Counted from the stretch's first letter, positions 10,986 through 22,700 are shown. The stretch is 64,000 nucleotides of DNA from Ochotona curzoniae (GCF_017591425.1 NW_024467119.1:25765001-25829000), one strand, 5' to 3'. Made by a program: numbers and translations. Notes: generated by a model from the sequence alone, not told the origin.

Positions 10986-12904
10986 GTTTCTAACCCTCAT
11001 TTGTGTTCTGTTGTCATGTTCATCTATCACCTTCCCTCCCCCACTCACTCAGGTTTTGCATCTTCCATCACTTGCCATTTCTGGAACATTCCACACAAGC
11101 TGTGCTTTGAGACCTTGACATGGCTCTAGCACTTGGCCCACCACCACCGCTACCCTGGACTCCTCTCAGAGGGGTCACTCACTCATCCTTTACCTCTGTA
11201 TTATATTAGGACACTTCAGCAGTTTTAGTTCCTCTTCCTTGCTTTGTTTTTGCTCTAGTTCTCACCATTACCCTACACACTATGCCTTCATGGAGTGCTT
11301 GCCTTCCAGGGCCTACAGATCACTGACAATCATCAGGTTGATAAGCCAATCTTGCCTCAGTGGATATGATAGCTAGACGGAGAAAGTGAGATAAGGAATA
11401 CAAGGTTTACAACTCCCTACTGTGATGGGAAGATATCAACTTTATAGTGGAGAAGATCTTAAACCAGGATATCAAAATTCACTCACAGTGCTTCACCTGG
11501 GATGGGACAAGCTGATGTCCTGTGTGCTCCACTATCATCTACACTATAATCATAGTGTCATAATGTCACTTTTGGGGAGTTTCTGCCCAAAAAGTGTAAT
11601 CCTAATCTGATCCTGAGGAAACAGTTGACAAAACCAACTGAGGGAAGTTCTGTAAAACCATCGAGCTCTATTCCTGAAAAAGTTTAAGGTCATGAAAGAC
11701 AAGGAAAAGATGGAGAATGAATCTGTGTCATAGGGAATTAAAGAGGTATCTGTCAGATGTAGTCTATGATCACAGGTGGATTTTCCTCTCGTGTATATGA
11801 TGCCATTAATATAATGATAGCTATTCAATCTATTCTATAAATGTCAGCTACTAGCACTGCATAAATGCCAGATTTCTGTTTTTGAGATTTATATTGTGGT
11901 TATGTAAGAGGATGTCCTCATTTTTAGGAAATACACACATTGAAGTATTTAGGGCTAACTGCAAATTCAGTTTGTGACCTACTCTTAAGCAACTTAGACA
12001 AAAATAGAACAGATAGCCAGAAGGGAAAAACAGATCAGATATATAGAGGAAAAAAAATATAGCAAATGTGGCAAAATTACAATATTTGGAGAATCCAGGT
12101 GCAAGGTATTCAGGGATTCTTGTACCCCCTATTTTGGGCAACTTTTCTTTTGATCTGAAGTTAAATGAAAGTAAAAATTTAGCAAAAGAAAAAATGTAAA
12201 CTCCACAAAGAGAGAGATTTGGACATGCTCTGCTCATTGCTGTTATCTGGCATGTGGAAGAGTCCCTGGCATGTTCTATGGACCCAAACACTCCTTCTTG
12301 CATAAGAGAGTTCTGGCTTGAGAAACTGACCTTCAAGGCAAATGTGCCAACTCTGAGTGATCCATCTCTGAGGTGATCTGCCACATGCCCGTTTTTGCCC
12401 AAGTCAGTCTAGGAAATTGTCACTCCATCTGACTCCAAGGAAAGTTGAAGGGCCCTGCACTGGTCTTCTACTCACCTACTCACATCAGAGACACATCTGC
12501 TGAATTAATTAATAAAAGCTTTTATTACATAGATCCCCTCACATTTCACAGGCAGCCACACGAACCCTGTGAATCACTTTAAGATGTTAGGACGTTAGCA
12601 GCCCAAAGAATAACACTAAATCTAGGAGGGCACTTAGGAAGGTCCAATCAGCCACGGGAGGCATCCCAGGTGTCTGTGTTGTGCCCAAACAGAGATGCCT
12701 ACATGACTCAGTGGGAAGCCACAGCAGGTCTGATACAGGATCTTTTAGGCATATTGGGTCTACACAGGCAGTTTTCACTAAAGTCAGAGCCAATCCTACA
12801 TCAAAGGCCCAATGAAAAGGGGTCCCGAAGAAACCTGGGTGTAATGAAACCATGCAGAGGAATTGATGGTCATGCATTTTGAGCAAATCAAACTGCGTTC
12901 AACA
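10986..12904. other. Mostly single-copy DNA, weak L2-like patch at its left end
   Basis: About 11060-11240 (CACTTGCCATTTCTGGAACATT and following) vaguely resembles L2 3'-region wording, but this is too weak for a separate call. The 183-codon minus frame at 11851-12402 is low-complexity-like and matches nothing I know. No exon is identified. Confidence 0.45.
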
Positions 12905-13175
12905 GAGGTGGGCACTGTGCTCAGTGGGTTAAGCTGCCTCTTAGGGCTCCCACATTGAGTCCTTGGCTCCTTTAGTCCCAGTCCTGCTATGGCAGGAAGG
13001 TGATGCCCCCCATACTTGGATTCCTGTCACATTCATGGGAGACCCAGCAGAGTTCCTGGCTCTTGACCATTTCCTGAACCAGCTCCAGCTGTTGTGACCA
13101 TACAGGGAGTGAACCAGTGAATGGAAAATTTCTCTGTTTCACTCTGCCTTTCAGATAAATAAATAAATTAAAAAT
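12905..13175 (+). mobile_element. C-type SINE, old
   Basis: GGTGGGCACTGTGCTCAGTG head, middle CATTCATGGGAGACCCAGC, ending CTGCCTTTCAGATAAATAAA, the older type of tail. It is followed by a TA/TG simple repeat. Confidence 0.75.
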
Positions 13176-13212
13176 ATATGTATATGTATATGTGTGTTTG
13201 TGTGTGTGTATA
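13173..13212. repeat. (TA/TG)n simple repeat
   Basis: ATATGTATATGTATATGTGT run growing from the SINE tail. Confidence 0.85.
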
Positions 13213-13710
13213 CTCCTTGTGGAAATAAAGTGAGCGTTCTGAAGACTGTTGTCTTTTGATTCTGTGTGTAGTTTGGGAGTTGGGGAAAGGGGCAAGGCAG
13301 GTAGAATTGCAAAAGTCCCATTTTGACAATTTCACTGTGTCCATACTCTGTTCCCCATTGTTTACTGCTGTGGGTCACGCTGTGAAGGAAGTGCCGAGAT
13401 GACAGAGAAGCCTCTTGCTAATTATGGGAAAGGTTTTTCATTTTTTTCCTTCAGAGTGAGAAACTGCCAAATGGAGAACTCATCAGGGCTGACAGTGAGA
13501 AAAGCAATCGACCATTGGTGATTATTTGGGGGAAATAATTGAATCCTATTGTGAGATGGGAGCAAATGGAAGAGACACCAGCCTCCAAGGCTTACGATGC
13601 TCACTGCAATTAAAGGAGATGTCTGTGACATCAAAAGGGACTGAAGAAAGCAACAAATTCTCACCTCTGTCCTGAGTACAAATTTTCTTGAAAAAAGCTC
13701 GAGGGCAGAT
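13213..13710. other. Single-copy DNA, nothing recognised
   Basis: No repeat or gene signature seen. Confidence 0.5.
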
Positions 13711-14050
13711 CTTTGTTTTTTTTTAAGGATTTATTCATTTTTATTGGAAAGTCAGATATACAGAGAGGGAGAGAGACAGGGAGGAAGATCTTCTGTCCAG
13801 TGGTTCACTCCCCAAGTGGCTATGATGCTGGAGCTGAGCTGATCCAAAGCTGTCTTTGGGCTCTTGCACTCACATGGGAGACCATGAAGAAGCTCCTGGC
13901 TCCTAGCTTTGGATCAGCTCAGCTCCTCTTCCTCTGCTGTTTTCTCAGATCACAAATAGGGAGCTGGTTCGGAAGTGGAGCAGCTGGGATTCAGATTGGC
14001 AACCACTCCTGGTGGAAGGTTAGACAACTATGCTACCAGGCTGGCCTCTT
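13711..14050 (-). mobile_element. C-type SINE, young type with internal rearrangement
   Basis: Reverse tail AAGGATTTATTCATTTTTAT and GGAAAGTCAGATATACAGAG are clear. In the middle a plus-sense phrase (CACATGGGAGACCATGAAGA, then CTCCTGGCTCCTAGCTTTGG) runs opposite to the rest. The copy therefore appears to contain a short locally inverted piece at about 13866-13925. Confidence 0.75.
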
Positions 14051-14415
14051 GTCTGTACCCTAGATAAGAAATGGAACTCCACATTTTTCATTTTTTATTT
14101 TCTTCATTGATTGCCTTTAAGTAGGAAGCACTTTCCAATGAACTTGGAATTTCTATTATGTACCCAAAACAAAAGGCAATTATTTCTCAAACTGGTGGAT
14201 CAGTGTCACAGAGTATTTTCAACTCTTGTGGTTACAAGGACCTGAAATACAGAATTGTCCACAAAGGCATGGTTAGTAGGAAAGAAGACAGGATTGCAAA
14301 TAAGTTTCTGAAAAATGCAAGGCTTCTTGAAATGCAGCAAAAGTCATAAGAAGGAAATAATCAGAGTCAGGACTGTGGAAAACAAAAGCAAATAGAAGAC
14401 AAACATGTTCTGATT

Positions 14416-14780
14416 AAGAGATGGTAAAATGGGCCCTACATGGTAGCCTAGCAGCTCAAGTTCTCACCTTGCATGTACTGATATCATATGGGCACCAGTT
14501 CTAATCCCGGCAGCTCCGTGTCTCATCTAGCTCCCTGCTTGTGGCCTGGGAAAGCAGTCAAGGACGGCCCAAAGCCTTGGGACCCTAAACTCATGTAAAA
14601 GACTAGGAAGAAGCTCTTGGCTCCTGGCTTCAGATTGGATCAGCTCTGGCCTTGGCAGCCATTTGGAGAGTAAACCAGTGTGTGGAAGACCTTCCTCTCT
14701 GTCTCTCCTTCTCCTTCTCTGCATATGTGATTTTCCAATAAAAATAAAATAAATCTTTAAAAAAAAGAGGTGGTAAAATG
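14416..14780 (+). mobile_element. C-type SINE with 16-bp target-site duplication
   Basis: SINE at 14432-14764, from GGCCCTACATGGTAGCC to AAATAAAATAAATCTTT plus an A run. Flanked by AAGAGATGGTAAAATG (14416-14431) and AAGAGGTGGTAAAATG (14765-14780), which differ at one base. Confidence 0.92.
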
Positions 14781-15190
14781 TGCAAAGAGGTGATCAGATT
14801 GCAGTAGGAGCATAAGCTCAAAACCTGGCTGACCAAATAAGTGAGGTAGGTTGGAAAAACTGTCAAACTGAACTTTTGTGGATGTGAACATGCCACCCTG
14901 TGGAAGAGAGCCCCATGCTCATGAGGTTGTCACCTCTCAACGTGTGGGTGCATGTCACCATTGGAGAAGGATGTCTTGTATTTCCAAATTTCCCAGTCTG
15001 TCAAGAGAAGAGTGAAATCTAGGTTGCAGAACTGGACTTTTATATGGAATCTTATATGTAGTGTTCATTAGCTACCTGACAAGCAAAGTATGTCTGAAAG
15101 GACTGAATCTATGCATGGGCTCCTGGTTGGTGACTTCTGAGTTACAGGCTAGAGCATGGAGCTTAAGGAGAGGATAAGTAATTTTTTATT
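14781..15190. other. Single-copy DNA, nothing recognised
   Basis: No repeat or gene signature seen. Confidence 0.5.
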
Positions 15191-15711
15191 ATGTCTTTCT
15201 GTAATTCTTTCCTTTTTTTTGAAATCTTTTTTATATAATTTTTTTTGTAATGATTACGTGGTGGATAATAATGGGAAGGATCAAGGTTTAGGGAAAATTG
15301 GCTGAATTAATTGCTTCCAAATTTGCTGGTTTTTTTCTTGTTGCTTCTGGGGGAAGGGCAGAGACCAAGGGGAAAATCACTTATGACTTTCCACACGTCC
15401 CAGTACCCAGGGATGAGGAACCACCACCTCATATCAATTCAGAGTCTCAATGTGCACGTATTCCGAGGGTCTGTCCAAGTGGTTTGGATGGTTCTGAAAT
15501 GCTGCCGATTTCAGTGATCCGAGGGTCATGCCAATGTCCATTGGTTCCATTCACCGAGATTTTTTGCTGTCATCGTTTGTTTGGGGTAGTAGTTGTCCAG
15601 TTAGTTCTGTTCTTATTCTGTTAAAGTACCAAATGCGCTGCCATATTCTGCTTTTACAACAGGGCCTGTGTCCACTGCTCTACCTTTTTCATTAAAAGGA
15701 CATGTTCTTGC

Positions 15712-16020
15712 AGGCTAGTCCAAGAACCCAAGCCAGGTAACCCAAGCATCACGGGATTCTCCCACCACTGGGGCTCATGGGCCCAACATCCACCTAGTAG
15801 CTGGGCCCCAGGACCCAGGCCAGGAGAACCAAGCCCCCTTGATCCCCCTCACCCACCGGTCACAAACCCGACACCCACCTAAAAAGCAAGCCCCAAGATC
15901 TGGGCCACATGTCCCAAGCCCCACCAGTTCTCCCATTTACACAGGTGGACCCCAGGACCTGAGCCAAATTACCCAAATTCTGTCAGATCCCCCAACCCTG
16001 GGACTCGTGTGCCTGGCTCC
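15712..16020. repeat. Degenerate minisatellite, period about 65-80 bp
   Basis: Four or so units, each with a phrase like GGCCCCAGGACCCAGGCCAG (about 15803), GCCCCAAGATCTGGGCCACA (about 15886) or GACCCCAGGACCTGAGCC (about 15947), followed by CCAAGC/CCAAAT and a C-rich segment. This is the most regular piece of the family's tandem-repeat body. Confidence 0.65.
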
Positions 16021-16344
16021 ACTGGGCCTAGGCTGGCATGACTCTCCTCACTTCAGCATCTGCAGTCTCACTGCACAGCCTGGTCTACTCTAGTCTGTCC
16101 CTGTTCCAGCTCCTGCTGGTGGGTGCTGTAACCTATCCCAATCTAGCCTGATTGCTGTCCCGGTCCTAATATGAATTGGCTGGTGTTGCCGCCTGATCTG
16201 GCTCCTCATGCTTCCTGCTCTGGTTTTTAGATCTGCCAGTGGGTGTTATGCGCTGGCCTAGACTGGTCTGTCCCCAGATCTGACTCACATGTATGCTGGT
16301 GAGTACTGTAACCTCGTGTTGTCTGGACTACTCTTTGCCTTGCT

Positions 16345-16680
16345 TCTTTTATTATTATTACTTTTTAAATGACTTTTATTTGTTTTTATTGGAAAGTCAG
16401 ATATACAGAGAAGGAGAGACAGAGAGGAAGATCTTCTGTGCGCTGATTCACTCCTCAAGTGGCTGCAATGACCAGAGCTGCGCCGATCTGAAGCCAGGAG
16501 CCCAGATTCTCCCAGGCAGGTGCAGGGTCCCAAAGCTTTGGACAGTCCTCCACTGCTTTCTCAAGCCACAGAAAGGAGCTAGATGGGAAGTGGGGCTTCT
16601 GGGATTAGAACCGGTGCCCATATGGGATCCTGGTACATTCAAGGCGAGGACTTTAATTGTTAGGCTACCATGCTGAGCCT
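16345..16680 (-). mobile_element. C-type SINE, young, nested in long-repeat copy c
   Basis: Reverse copy: ATGACTTTTATTTGTTTTTA tail, GGAAAGTCAGATATACAGAG, B-box readable in reverse as GGATTAGAACCGG, and GGCGAGGACTTTAATTGTTA at the head. A short GCCTTG repeat occurs on both sides (about 16337 and 16677) and may be the remains of the target duplication. Confidence 0.88.
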
Positions 16681-17480
16681 TGTCTTGTTCTTGTGTTCAT
16701 CTGCAGGGACTGCGTACCAGTGAAGGAATTTCCCAAGCTCCTCCCTCAAATTTTCTCAGTGGCAGTTCTCGTGCACATCAGCAGGTCATTGGCCCGGGTT
16801 GATTTTATCTGCCTCCTGTCCTGGCAAAAACAGTGGCCTTGCTCAGCCAGCCACACCCATTCTTGTTCTTGTGCTTGGTTGTTGCAGCTCAGTACTACCT
16901 GGTTCGTGCCCAGACTCAGGTTTCATGTAATTCAGCGGGAGTCAAGAACTAGTCTGGCCTGTTCTACACCCAAACTGGCTCTCATGAGTACCAGTAAGGG
17001 CTGGAGACCAGTGTAATCTGATGCTCTACAGTCCCAGTGCACACTGGTGCCAGTGCAGGCTGTAGCCATGTACAGCCAAGCCTGCTGCTCCCAATCCTAC
17101 TCTTGTCTTCATTGGTGAGAAACCCAACCCAGCTGAGGTGCCCCCTTACCTCCCCAGCAAGCCCCGACTCCAGCTGCAGTTCTTGGACAAGCCACCAGAG
17201 ATTGCAGCTCCACAGGGGTGAGCTCACATTGCCCCCACAGATTCTGCTGTCAGACCCACTTCTCTCACTCTTGTTCTCCCCTCCAAATCAATTTGTGGTC
17301 AGCTCTTTACTTACATACACATGTCATGGACTTGTCTGTGGAAGTCCCTCAGCTGTAATTCCTAAACTGGGCGTAAAAACCACAGGACATCTCCCATTGC
17401 CACCTGTGAGAGCCCATCAGTCCCCTGTAAATCAAGGCCCTTCAAACTGTGTGTGAGCTGCCAGGCACCCCGAGGGGCTT

Positions 17481-17770
17481 TGCCAAGCACCTATGGTGCC
17501 CAGGCTGCCCGTGCTCTTAGGTGGGGAGACACACAGCTTGGCTACAGGCACCCATGCAGGTCACAAAAAAACACTGATAACCTCCAGGACGGGGTGGTCC
17601 AGGAAGCTCGCTGACCATCCTTCCTCCCAGGGCAGCCAGTGTGCGCAGTTGTATGTACCTATGTCGGTTTAAAAAACTTCCAATTGGGGGTGCTGTGAGT
17701 GCCCCTCCATCAAAACAGTTACATGGCCCAACTATAGACACCTGTGCGAGTCAAAAAAAAAAAAAAAAAG
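17481..17770 (+). repeat. A-tailed repeat remnant with two related sub-units
   Basis: Two similar phrases each run into an A tract: CCATGCAGGTCACAAAAAAA (about 17551) and ACCTGTGCGAGTC before A17 (17754-17770). The final A run looks like a retroposon tail on the plus strand. The source is not recognised and the boundary with copy c is unclear. Confidence 0.4.
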
Positions 17771-17967
17771 TAATAAAGCTGCAATTATTTAAAGAAGAGA
17801 GCATTAGCGACATACATAGCTACTTATGTTCTAGCATGTTAGCTGCTGGGTTAGATGCTTGTTCCCACAAAGAGAATTGAAACGCATAAATCCTCAAGAT
17901 CAGTTAGTACATGAGTTGGAATTTGAATGCATTGATTTAATTTACTTATAATAGTAAAATAGATACA

Positions 17968-18280
17968 TACATTTATTTTTTATTTATTTGAAAGGCAAAA
18001 TGTCAAAAGAGTTAGAAAGAAATATTTTATCTGCTGATTCACTTCCCAAATGGTTATAATAGCTGGGGTTGGGCCAGGCTGAAGGGAGGAGCCCAGAACT
18101 CCATCCAGGACTCCCATTTGGGTGGCAAGAGCCCAAGTACTGAGTAAGCTGTCTTCTGCTGCCTTCTCAGGCACTTTAGCAGCGGACTGGATCAGAGCAC
18201 AGGGACCAGGACTTGAACATATGCTCCCATATGGGATGCTGAAGGCTCAGTCTGCTGTGTCACTATGCCACAAGTTGAAG
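17968..18280 (-). mobile_element. C-type SINE, old
   Basis: Reverse old-type copy: ATTTATTTGAAAGGCAAAAT tail, TTATCTGCTGATTCACTTCC, and CATATGGGATGCTGAAGG towards the head. Confidence 0.8.
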
Positions 18281-18419
18281 CCAGATGTTTTTATACAAAT
18301 CCAACTGCTGTCATTCTGTAAGTTTGGTGAGAAGTGTGGAAGATGTTTAATATAGAGCAGAAAAAACTCTAACCATTACAATGATCTTAATTTTCCTATA
18401 AAATTGTCATAATGAAAAC

Positions 18420-20370
18420 TGGGAGCGGAGCCCTGGATTGCAGGCTGGGGTGAGGACTGGTGGACTGGGTTGGGGAACCTACAAGATTCTGGGTGTAATG
18501 ACTATGGACTGATCAGGGAAAGGGGAAAGGGGATATGGGGGAGGAAGGACTGCTGAAGGAGTATGTTGCAGGTGAGGAATGACTTCTGAGGGACTCTTAT
18601 CCACAAGGTCACAGTGCTTTCAGGTAAGTAAGGGGTCTGAGACAGAGCAGTTTGGAGGGGGAAAGCTGCAGGACTTTTATGGGTCAGACAGGTGTACCAG
18701 CTGCATGGGAGACCTGAGCTGGGCTAATTAGCCTGGATTACAGCTGATCACCACTTACAGGCCTACACTAAAGCTAGGGTTAGGGACTTACCTGGCAAGG
18801 CTAGACCATAGTATACTCCAGTGAGACTTGGAACAGGAGTGGGTCATGTTAGGCTGGGCCATGACACCAACCAGCACAAGAGAGAACTAGTCTGGGAGCA
18901 GATTCTGTGAAGGCTATGTGGGCCCCTCCTCTGTGGAACTGCAGTTTCCACTGGTTTGCTTAAAAGCAGGGGGGGTGGTGATGTCAGTTAAAAAATAACT
19001 ATGGTGAGTTAAAAATAACTATGGAACCCTCTGACACTGATGGGTACTGCACTGGGTAGGGGGAGAGCCAGGCTGGGCTAACTGATGGTACTGACTGGTG
19101 CATTAAAAAGCCAGAGTAAGTGCAGGCTGGTTGGGCTTTGCCACAGCATCAGTTGACAAGTGTTGGGGGCAAATCCTATCAAGCAAAACTACAGAACCAC
19201 CTAGAAAGTGCAAGATTTGGGACTGGGAGTGGGCCCAGAAGGGAAACTGTGGGCATCTCTCTGATGCTACAGCTCCCACCAGTGAGTATAAGAACTAGGG
19301 CTAAGGGCAGGCCTGGCTAGACAGACAGTGACACCTGCTAGCATGAATGTGGGCTGGATAGTGGGGGTGGTTGGGTTGAGCTAGGCTTCAACATCCATAG
19401 ATGTATATAAGAGCTGAATGGAATCTGGGACAGACTGGAGCAGACCACTGCACATACTGGCAGGCACAGGAACCAAGACTGGCAGTAGGCCTAGTCGGGG
19501 CTGCTGGTGATATCTCCAACTAGGCTACAGCTCTCACTGGAGTATGTGAAGGCTAAGTGTATGGTGGGCAGGGTCAGACTGGGCCGCAATATCCTTTGCT
19601 TTATGTGAGATGGGCTTAGGGACAGAATTGACCCAACAATTGCAACTGTCAGTGTGTGTGTTGGCTGATGTGGGTGACAGTTAGATATGGACCCCACATT
19701 GGCAAGAACACACAAAAGTCAGGTCTGGGATTACTTCAGAAGAGATTTCTTTGGGGACATCCCAAAATGAACTGCTGGACTTAGAACTCCAACTATGGGG
19801 AGAATCATAGGGTCCATGATCAGAGTGCTTGTGTCAGAACTGGGCCTCCTAAGTGGGTTAGACAGCGCAGTGGACGGTATACCCAGATGCACATGGAGCA
19901 TTTGGCAGTTCATTTGAGCCTGAAGAAGATATCTGGTATAATAGCAGAGGAAGGAAGGCAGAACAAATTGGTCAACTACCCCAGTCAAGCATGACAGCAA
20001 ATTTCACAGTGGATGGAAACTCTAAGGAGGACTATGTCACTCAATGAACCTTAGAAGGGTTTCTTCATCCTTGGCGTGGCAAGATCAACAGCATTTCAGA
20101 ACCACTGAAAGCACTTGAGCAGAACCTTTAGAGCATGCTCCACCTTGGGGACCCTGGGTTGATACTGGGTGGTCATTCCCCATGCCCGTATACTGAGGCA
20201 GTTGGGAGGCAGGGTGTGGCTTCTCCCCTTATTTCCCCTTGCCCCCAGATACAGGAAGGAGAAAAAGAAAATTTTGAAATGATGGTTTCACTCACTTTCC
20301 CCTAAACTTTAGCCCTTCCCACCCAAATCAACTATGTAAACATCATCAAAAATAAAATTGGAAAAAAAAA
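18420..20370 (+). mobile_element. Unnamed long repeat, copy d
   Basis: Plus-strand copy with the family's canonical block order. The tandem body (18950-19620) has phrases such as GCTACAGCTCCCACCAGTG. The block matching reversed 39645-39162 of copy f comes next, then the one matching 39056-38640 (ACACACAAAAGTCAGGTCTG and onward). The 3' end follows: CAACTATGTAAACATCATC, AAAATAAAATTGG and an A run at 20362-20371. It is more diverged than e and f, and the open frame seen in those two is broken here. The left limit is approximate. Confidence 0.78.
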
Positions 20371-20384
20371 AGAGACACAGGGGC

Positions 20385-20680
20385 ATGCCATTGAGAAGTG
20401 CTGCTTGGGCTGCCTGTATGCCATAGTAGAGTGCCTGGTTCGGGTTCTGGCTCCGTTTTTGATTCTGGTTTCCTGCCATTGCACCCTTTGCAAGGCAGCA
20501 GGGGTGGTTGAGTGGATAGATCCCCATGTGGGAGATCCTGATTGAGTTCTGGACTTCTGGCTTCAGCATGCCCCAGTCCTGGCTGTTGTGGGCACCTGGA
20601 GAATGAATCAGTGGATGAAGGATCTCACTCCATCTCTCTGTTTCTCTTGCAAATAAGATGGAAATAAATAAAAAGAGAAT
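20385..20680 (+). mobile_element. C-type SINE, old
   Basis: Plus copy following the A tail of long-repeat copy d. Middle CCCATGTGGGAGATCCTG, ending in GCAAATAAGATGGAAATAAA. Confidence 0.75.
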
Positions 20681-21190
20681 CCAGATACATTACTCTGATT
20701 TAACAGCCTTGAGTGAGTGCTAGTTGTGTAACAGTATTAAAAGGTGATGGTGGCACAGCCAGCTTGGCAATGTACTATTCTAAGGGATGTTTCACCACTT
20801 GTGGGTTTCAGGGCTTTCCTATCAGCCTTCTTAGTTTGCCACCTAGCCCTGTTCTTTTTAGTGCTGCAACCTGTCAACTCTGAGGCCTGGGGCAGTTTTC
20901 AGTTGATTTTCAGCCCTCATGAAGAAAAGTGGAAGTTCTACAGCTAGCCAGAGTCAAGGAACTTTGAATTGTACTGGGAAGTTGCCTCTAACATTTGTGC
21001 CAAGATCATGCTTTGGGGCACAAAGGGAACATAACTCAGGTTAAGAAGGCTGTATAACCACAGTCAGATCACAGTGTTTGAAACTGCAAGGTGTGAACAG
21101 ATATTTAACTAGAACCTGAAGATCTTTCTCCTCTTGAATTAATTGGGAGCTATTGATGCCTAAGTTAACATCGCAGGAAAGCCTACAACT
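20681..21190. other. Single-copy DNA, nothing recognised
   Basis: No repeat or gene signature seen. Confidence 0.5.
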
Positions 21191-21194
21191 GACA

Positions 21195-21275
21195 GGCGAA
21201 GGTAGTAAGAAGTTTGACCAGTGAATCTTACAATAGTGCCTGGCACACAGTGGGCATGCAAAAGGACTCTATGGA
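21195..21275 (+). repeat. L2/MIR-type ancient repeat remnant
   Basis: AATAGTGCCTGGCACACAGT followed by GGGCATGCAAAAGG echoes the widely conserved 'TGCCTGGCACATAGTAGG' wording of L2/MIR 3' ends. Short and diverged. Confidence 0.45.
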
Positions 21276-21375
21276 AAGGGGTCCATGAGAGAAGTTTTGG
21301 GAAAAATCATGAGCATGGCATAAGGCCAATTGGGGTTTTTGAATACTAAGAGTGTTCTATAGTTCTAATTGCATT

Positions 21376-22000
21376 GGCATTTTAAAATTTGGTTTCTTTG
21401 AAAGTCAAGGACAGAAAGACAGAAAAAAACCTTCCGTTCGTAGGTTTTCTACTCCCTAAATGCTTGCAACTGGTTGAGCTGGGCCAGGCCAAAAGCCAGA
21501 GGCCTGGGACTCCTTCACGGTCTGATAGGGACCTGAGTGATTGAGCTATCCCAGCATGCCTCTTAGCAGAAAATTGGAATTCAGAGTAGTGGCTCTGACC
21601 AGCAGAACCAAAGAAGCCAGGACTTGGGTCATCAGAATGCTTGCAGAGGTGAGAATTCCCTTAGACATGGGCGTCAGCATTAACAGTCCATCTTGGGGGG
21701 AGAGTTTCCTCAGTGGTTACTGAGTGCTGCTCGGGGCACCAATCCCCCAATTCAGAACATCTGGCTTGAATTTGGCTGCTCCACTTCCCATCCAGCTCCC
21801 TGCTTGTGGCCTGGGAAAGCAGTGGAAGACGGCCCAAATCCTAGGGACCCTGTACCCATGTGGAGCCCCAGAAGAAGCTCCAGGCTCTTGACTTCAGTTC
21901 TGCTCAGCTCTGGCTATTTGGGATTTGAACCTGTGCCTGTATGAAATGCCAGTGTCATGGGCAGAGGCTTCACCTACCATGCCAGGGCACTGATCCTGAC
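21376..22000. mobile_element. Composite of opposing C-type SINE fragments
   Basis: Three pieces can be read. A reversed old copy starts at 21376 (TGAAAGTCAAGG, ACTCCCTAAATGC). A plus-sense young piece occupies about 21735-21912 (TTGGCTGCTCCACTTCCC to CTCAGCTCTGGC) and lacks its head and tail. A reversed head fragment occupies 21915-22000 (GATTTGAACCTGTGCC to CATGCCAGGGCACTG). The plus piece lies between reversed pieces, consistent with insertion into an older reversed SINE followed by loss of sequence. Confidence 0.65.
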
Positions 22001-22009
22001 AACAGCCAA

Positions 22010-22700
22010 AGCTGATTTATTCATCAAGAGAACAATAAGGTTGTAGGGCAATAGGTGGCAGAGAGCAAGCTTACAGGCCAGGTTTGCACAGCATACACCA
22101 ACTAAGGGCCACAGAAGAGGCACTGAGGGCTTTTTTTCTGTTTTCTTCTGGGGGAAGTTGAGCTGGCAGGAAGCTTGGGGAGGGTGAGTTTTGAGTATTT
22201 GGAGAAGGCAGAGGAGAGGAGTATCTCATGGGGTGGGAGTCGGGGAAGGTGCTGAGGTCTGGGTTTCTGGCCTCACTCTAGGCTGGGGTTTGCAGACACT
22301 ATCAACCCTCAAGGGGTTAGAGATGTCTTTTTCAGTTTCCCGATTTAGGCTAAACATTTGCTAAAAACAAAACTGTAAGGAAATAAGAGTGTGAGAGAGG
22401 AGACAAAAGACAAATTCATAGTCAGAGCAAGCAGGTTTATCACAAAGGGGGGAAAAAATGCCCAAGCGAGGCTGGCTGCTGGCACGCACATAGAGCAAAC
22501 GCGAGACAGTGCGCAAATTCAGTTGCAGGCTGGGTTTGCATGGCCTAAAGCAGCTAAGGGCTCAGAGCTGGAGGGGGTCTCTGAGTCAGCTCATACAGGC
22601 ACTTTCCTAAGAGAACCTGAGCTGGATGAAGGAAAATAGGAAGCTGGGTGAGCTTTGGATATTTGGAGAAGGTAGCAGGGGCTGAGGTTGTCTTCTTTGC
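22010..22700 (+). repeat. Two related direct units, possible old LTR-like repeat
   Basis: 22065-22215 and 22528-22680 share phrases in the same order: CAGGCCAGGTTTGCACAGC versus CAGGCTGGGTTTGCATGGC, then AACTAAGGGC versus AGCTAAGGGC, GAGCTGG in both, and GTATTTGGAGAAGGCAG versus ATATTTGGAGAAGGTAG. Similarity is partial. No polymerase-like sequence lies between them. The family is unassigned. Confidence 0.4.

Larger units (their letters stand above)
15200..17480 (-). mobile_element. Unnamed long repeat, copy c (diverged), with a nested SINE
   Basis: The left end matches the reversed A-tail side of copies e and f: a T-rich stretch, then CTGGGGGAAGGGCAGAGACC, which parallels CTAGGGGAAGGCCAAAGATA at about 38517. 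The body includes an approximately 72-bp tandem array (15712-16020). To the right of the nested SINE, a part at 16700-17100 matches 40190-40600 of copy f (GGGACTGCGTACC, then TTTCCCAAGCTCCTCC, then CTGGCTCTCATGAGTACCAG). It is clearly older than e and f. The right limit near 17480 is approximate. Confidence 0.7.

Noticed and set aside
11851..12402. 183-codon minus-strand open frame
   Set aside because: The longest frame outside the L1, but its content is low-complexity and Phe/Leu-rich with no family resemblance. A frame this long can arise by chance in 64 kb of AT-rich DNA.
15712..16020. CRISPR-like array
   Set aside because: Units are degenerate throughout, with no conserved repeat alternating with unique spacers, and the genome is mammalian.
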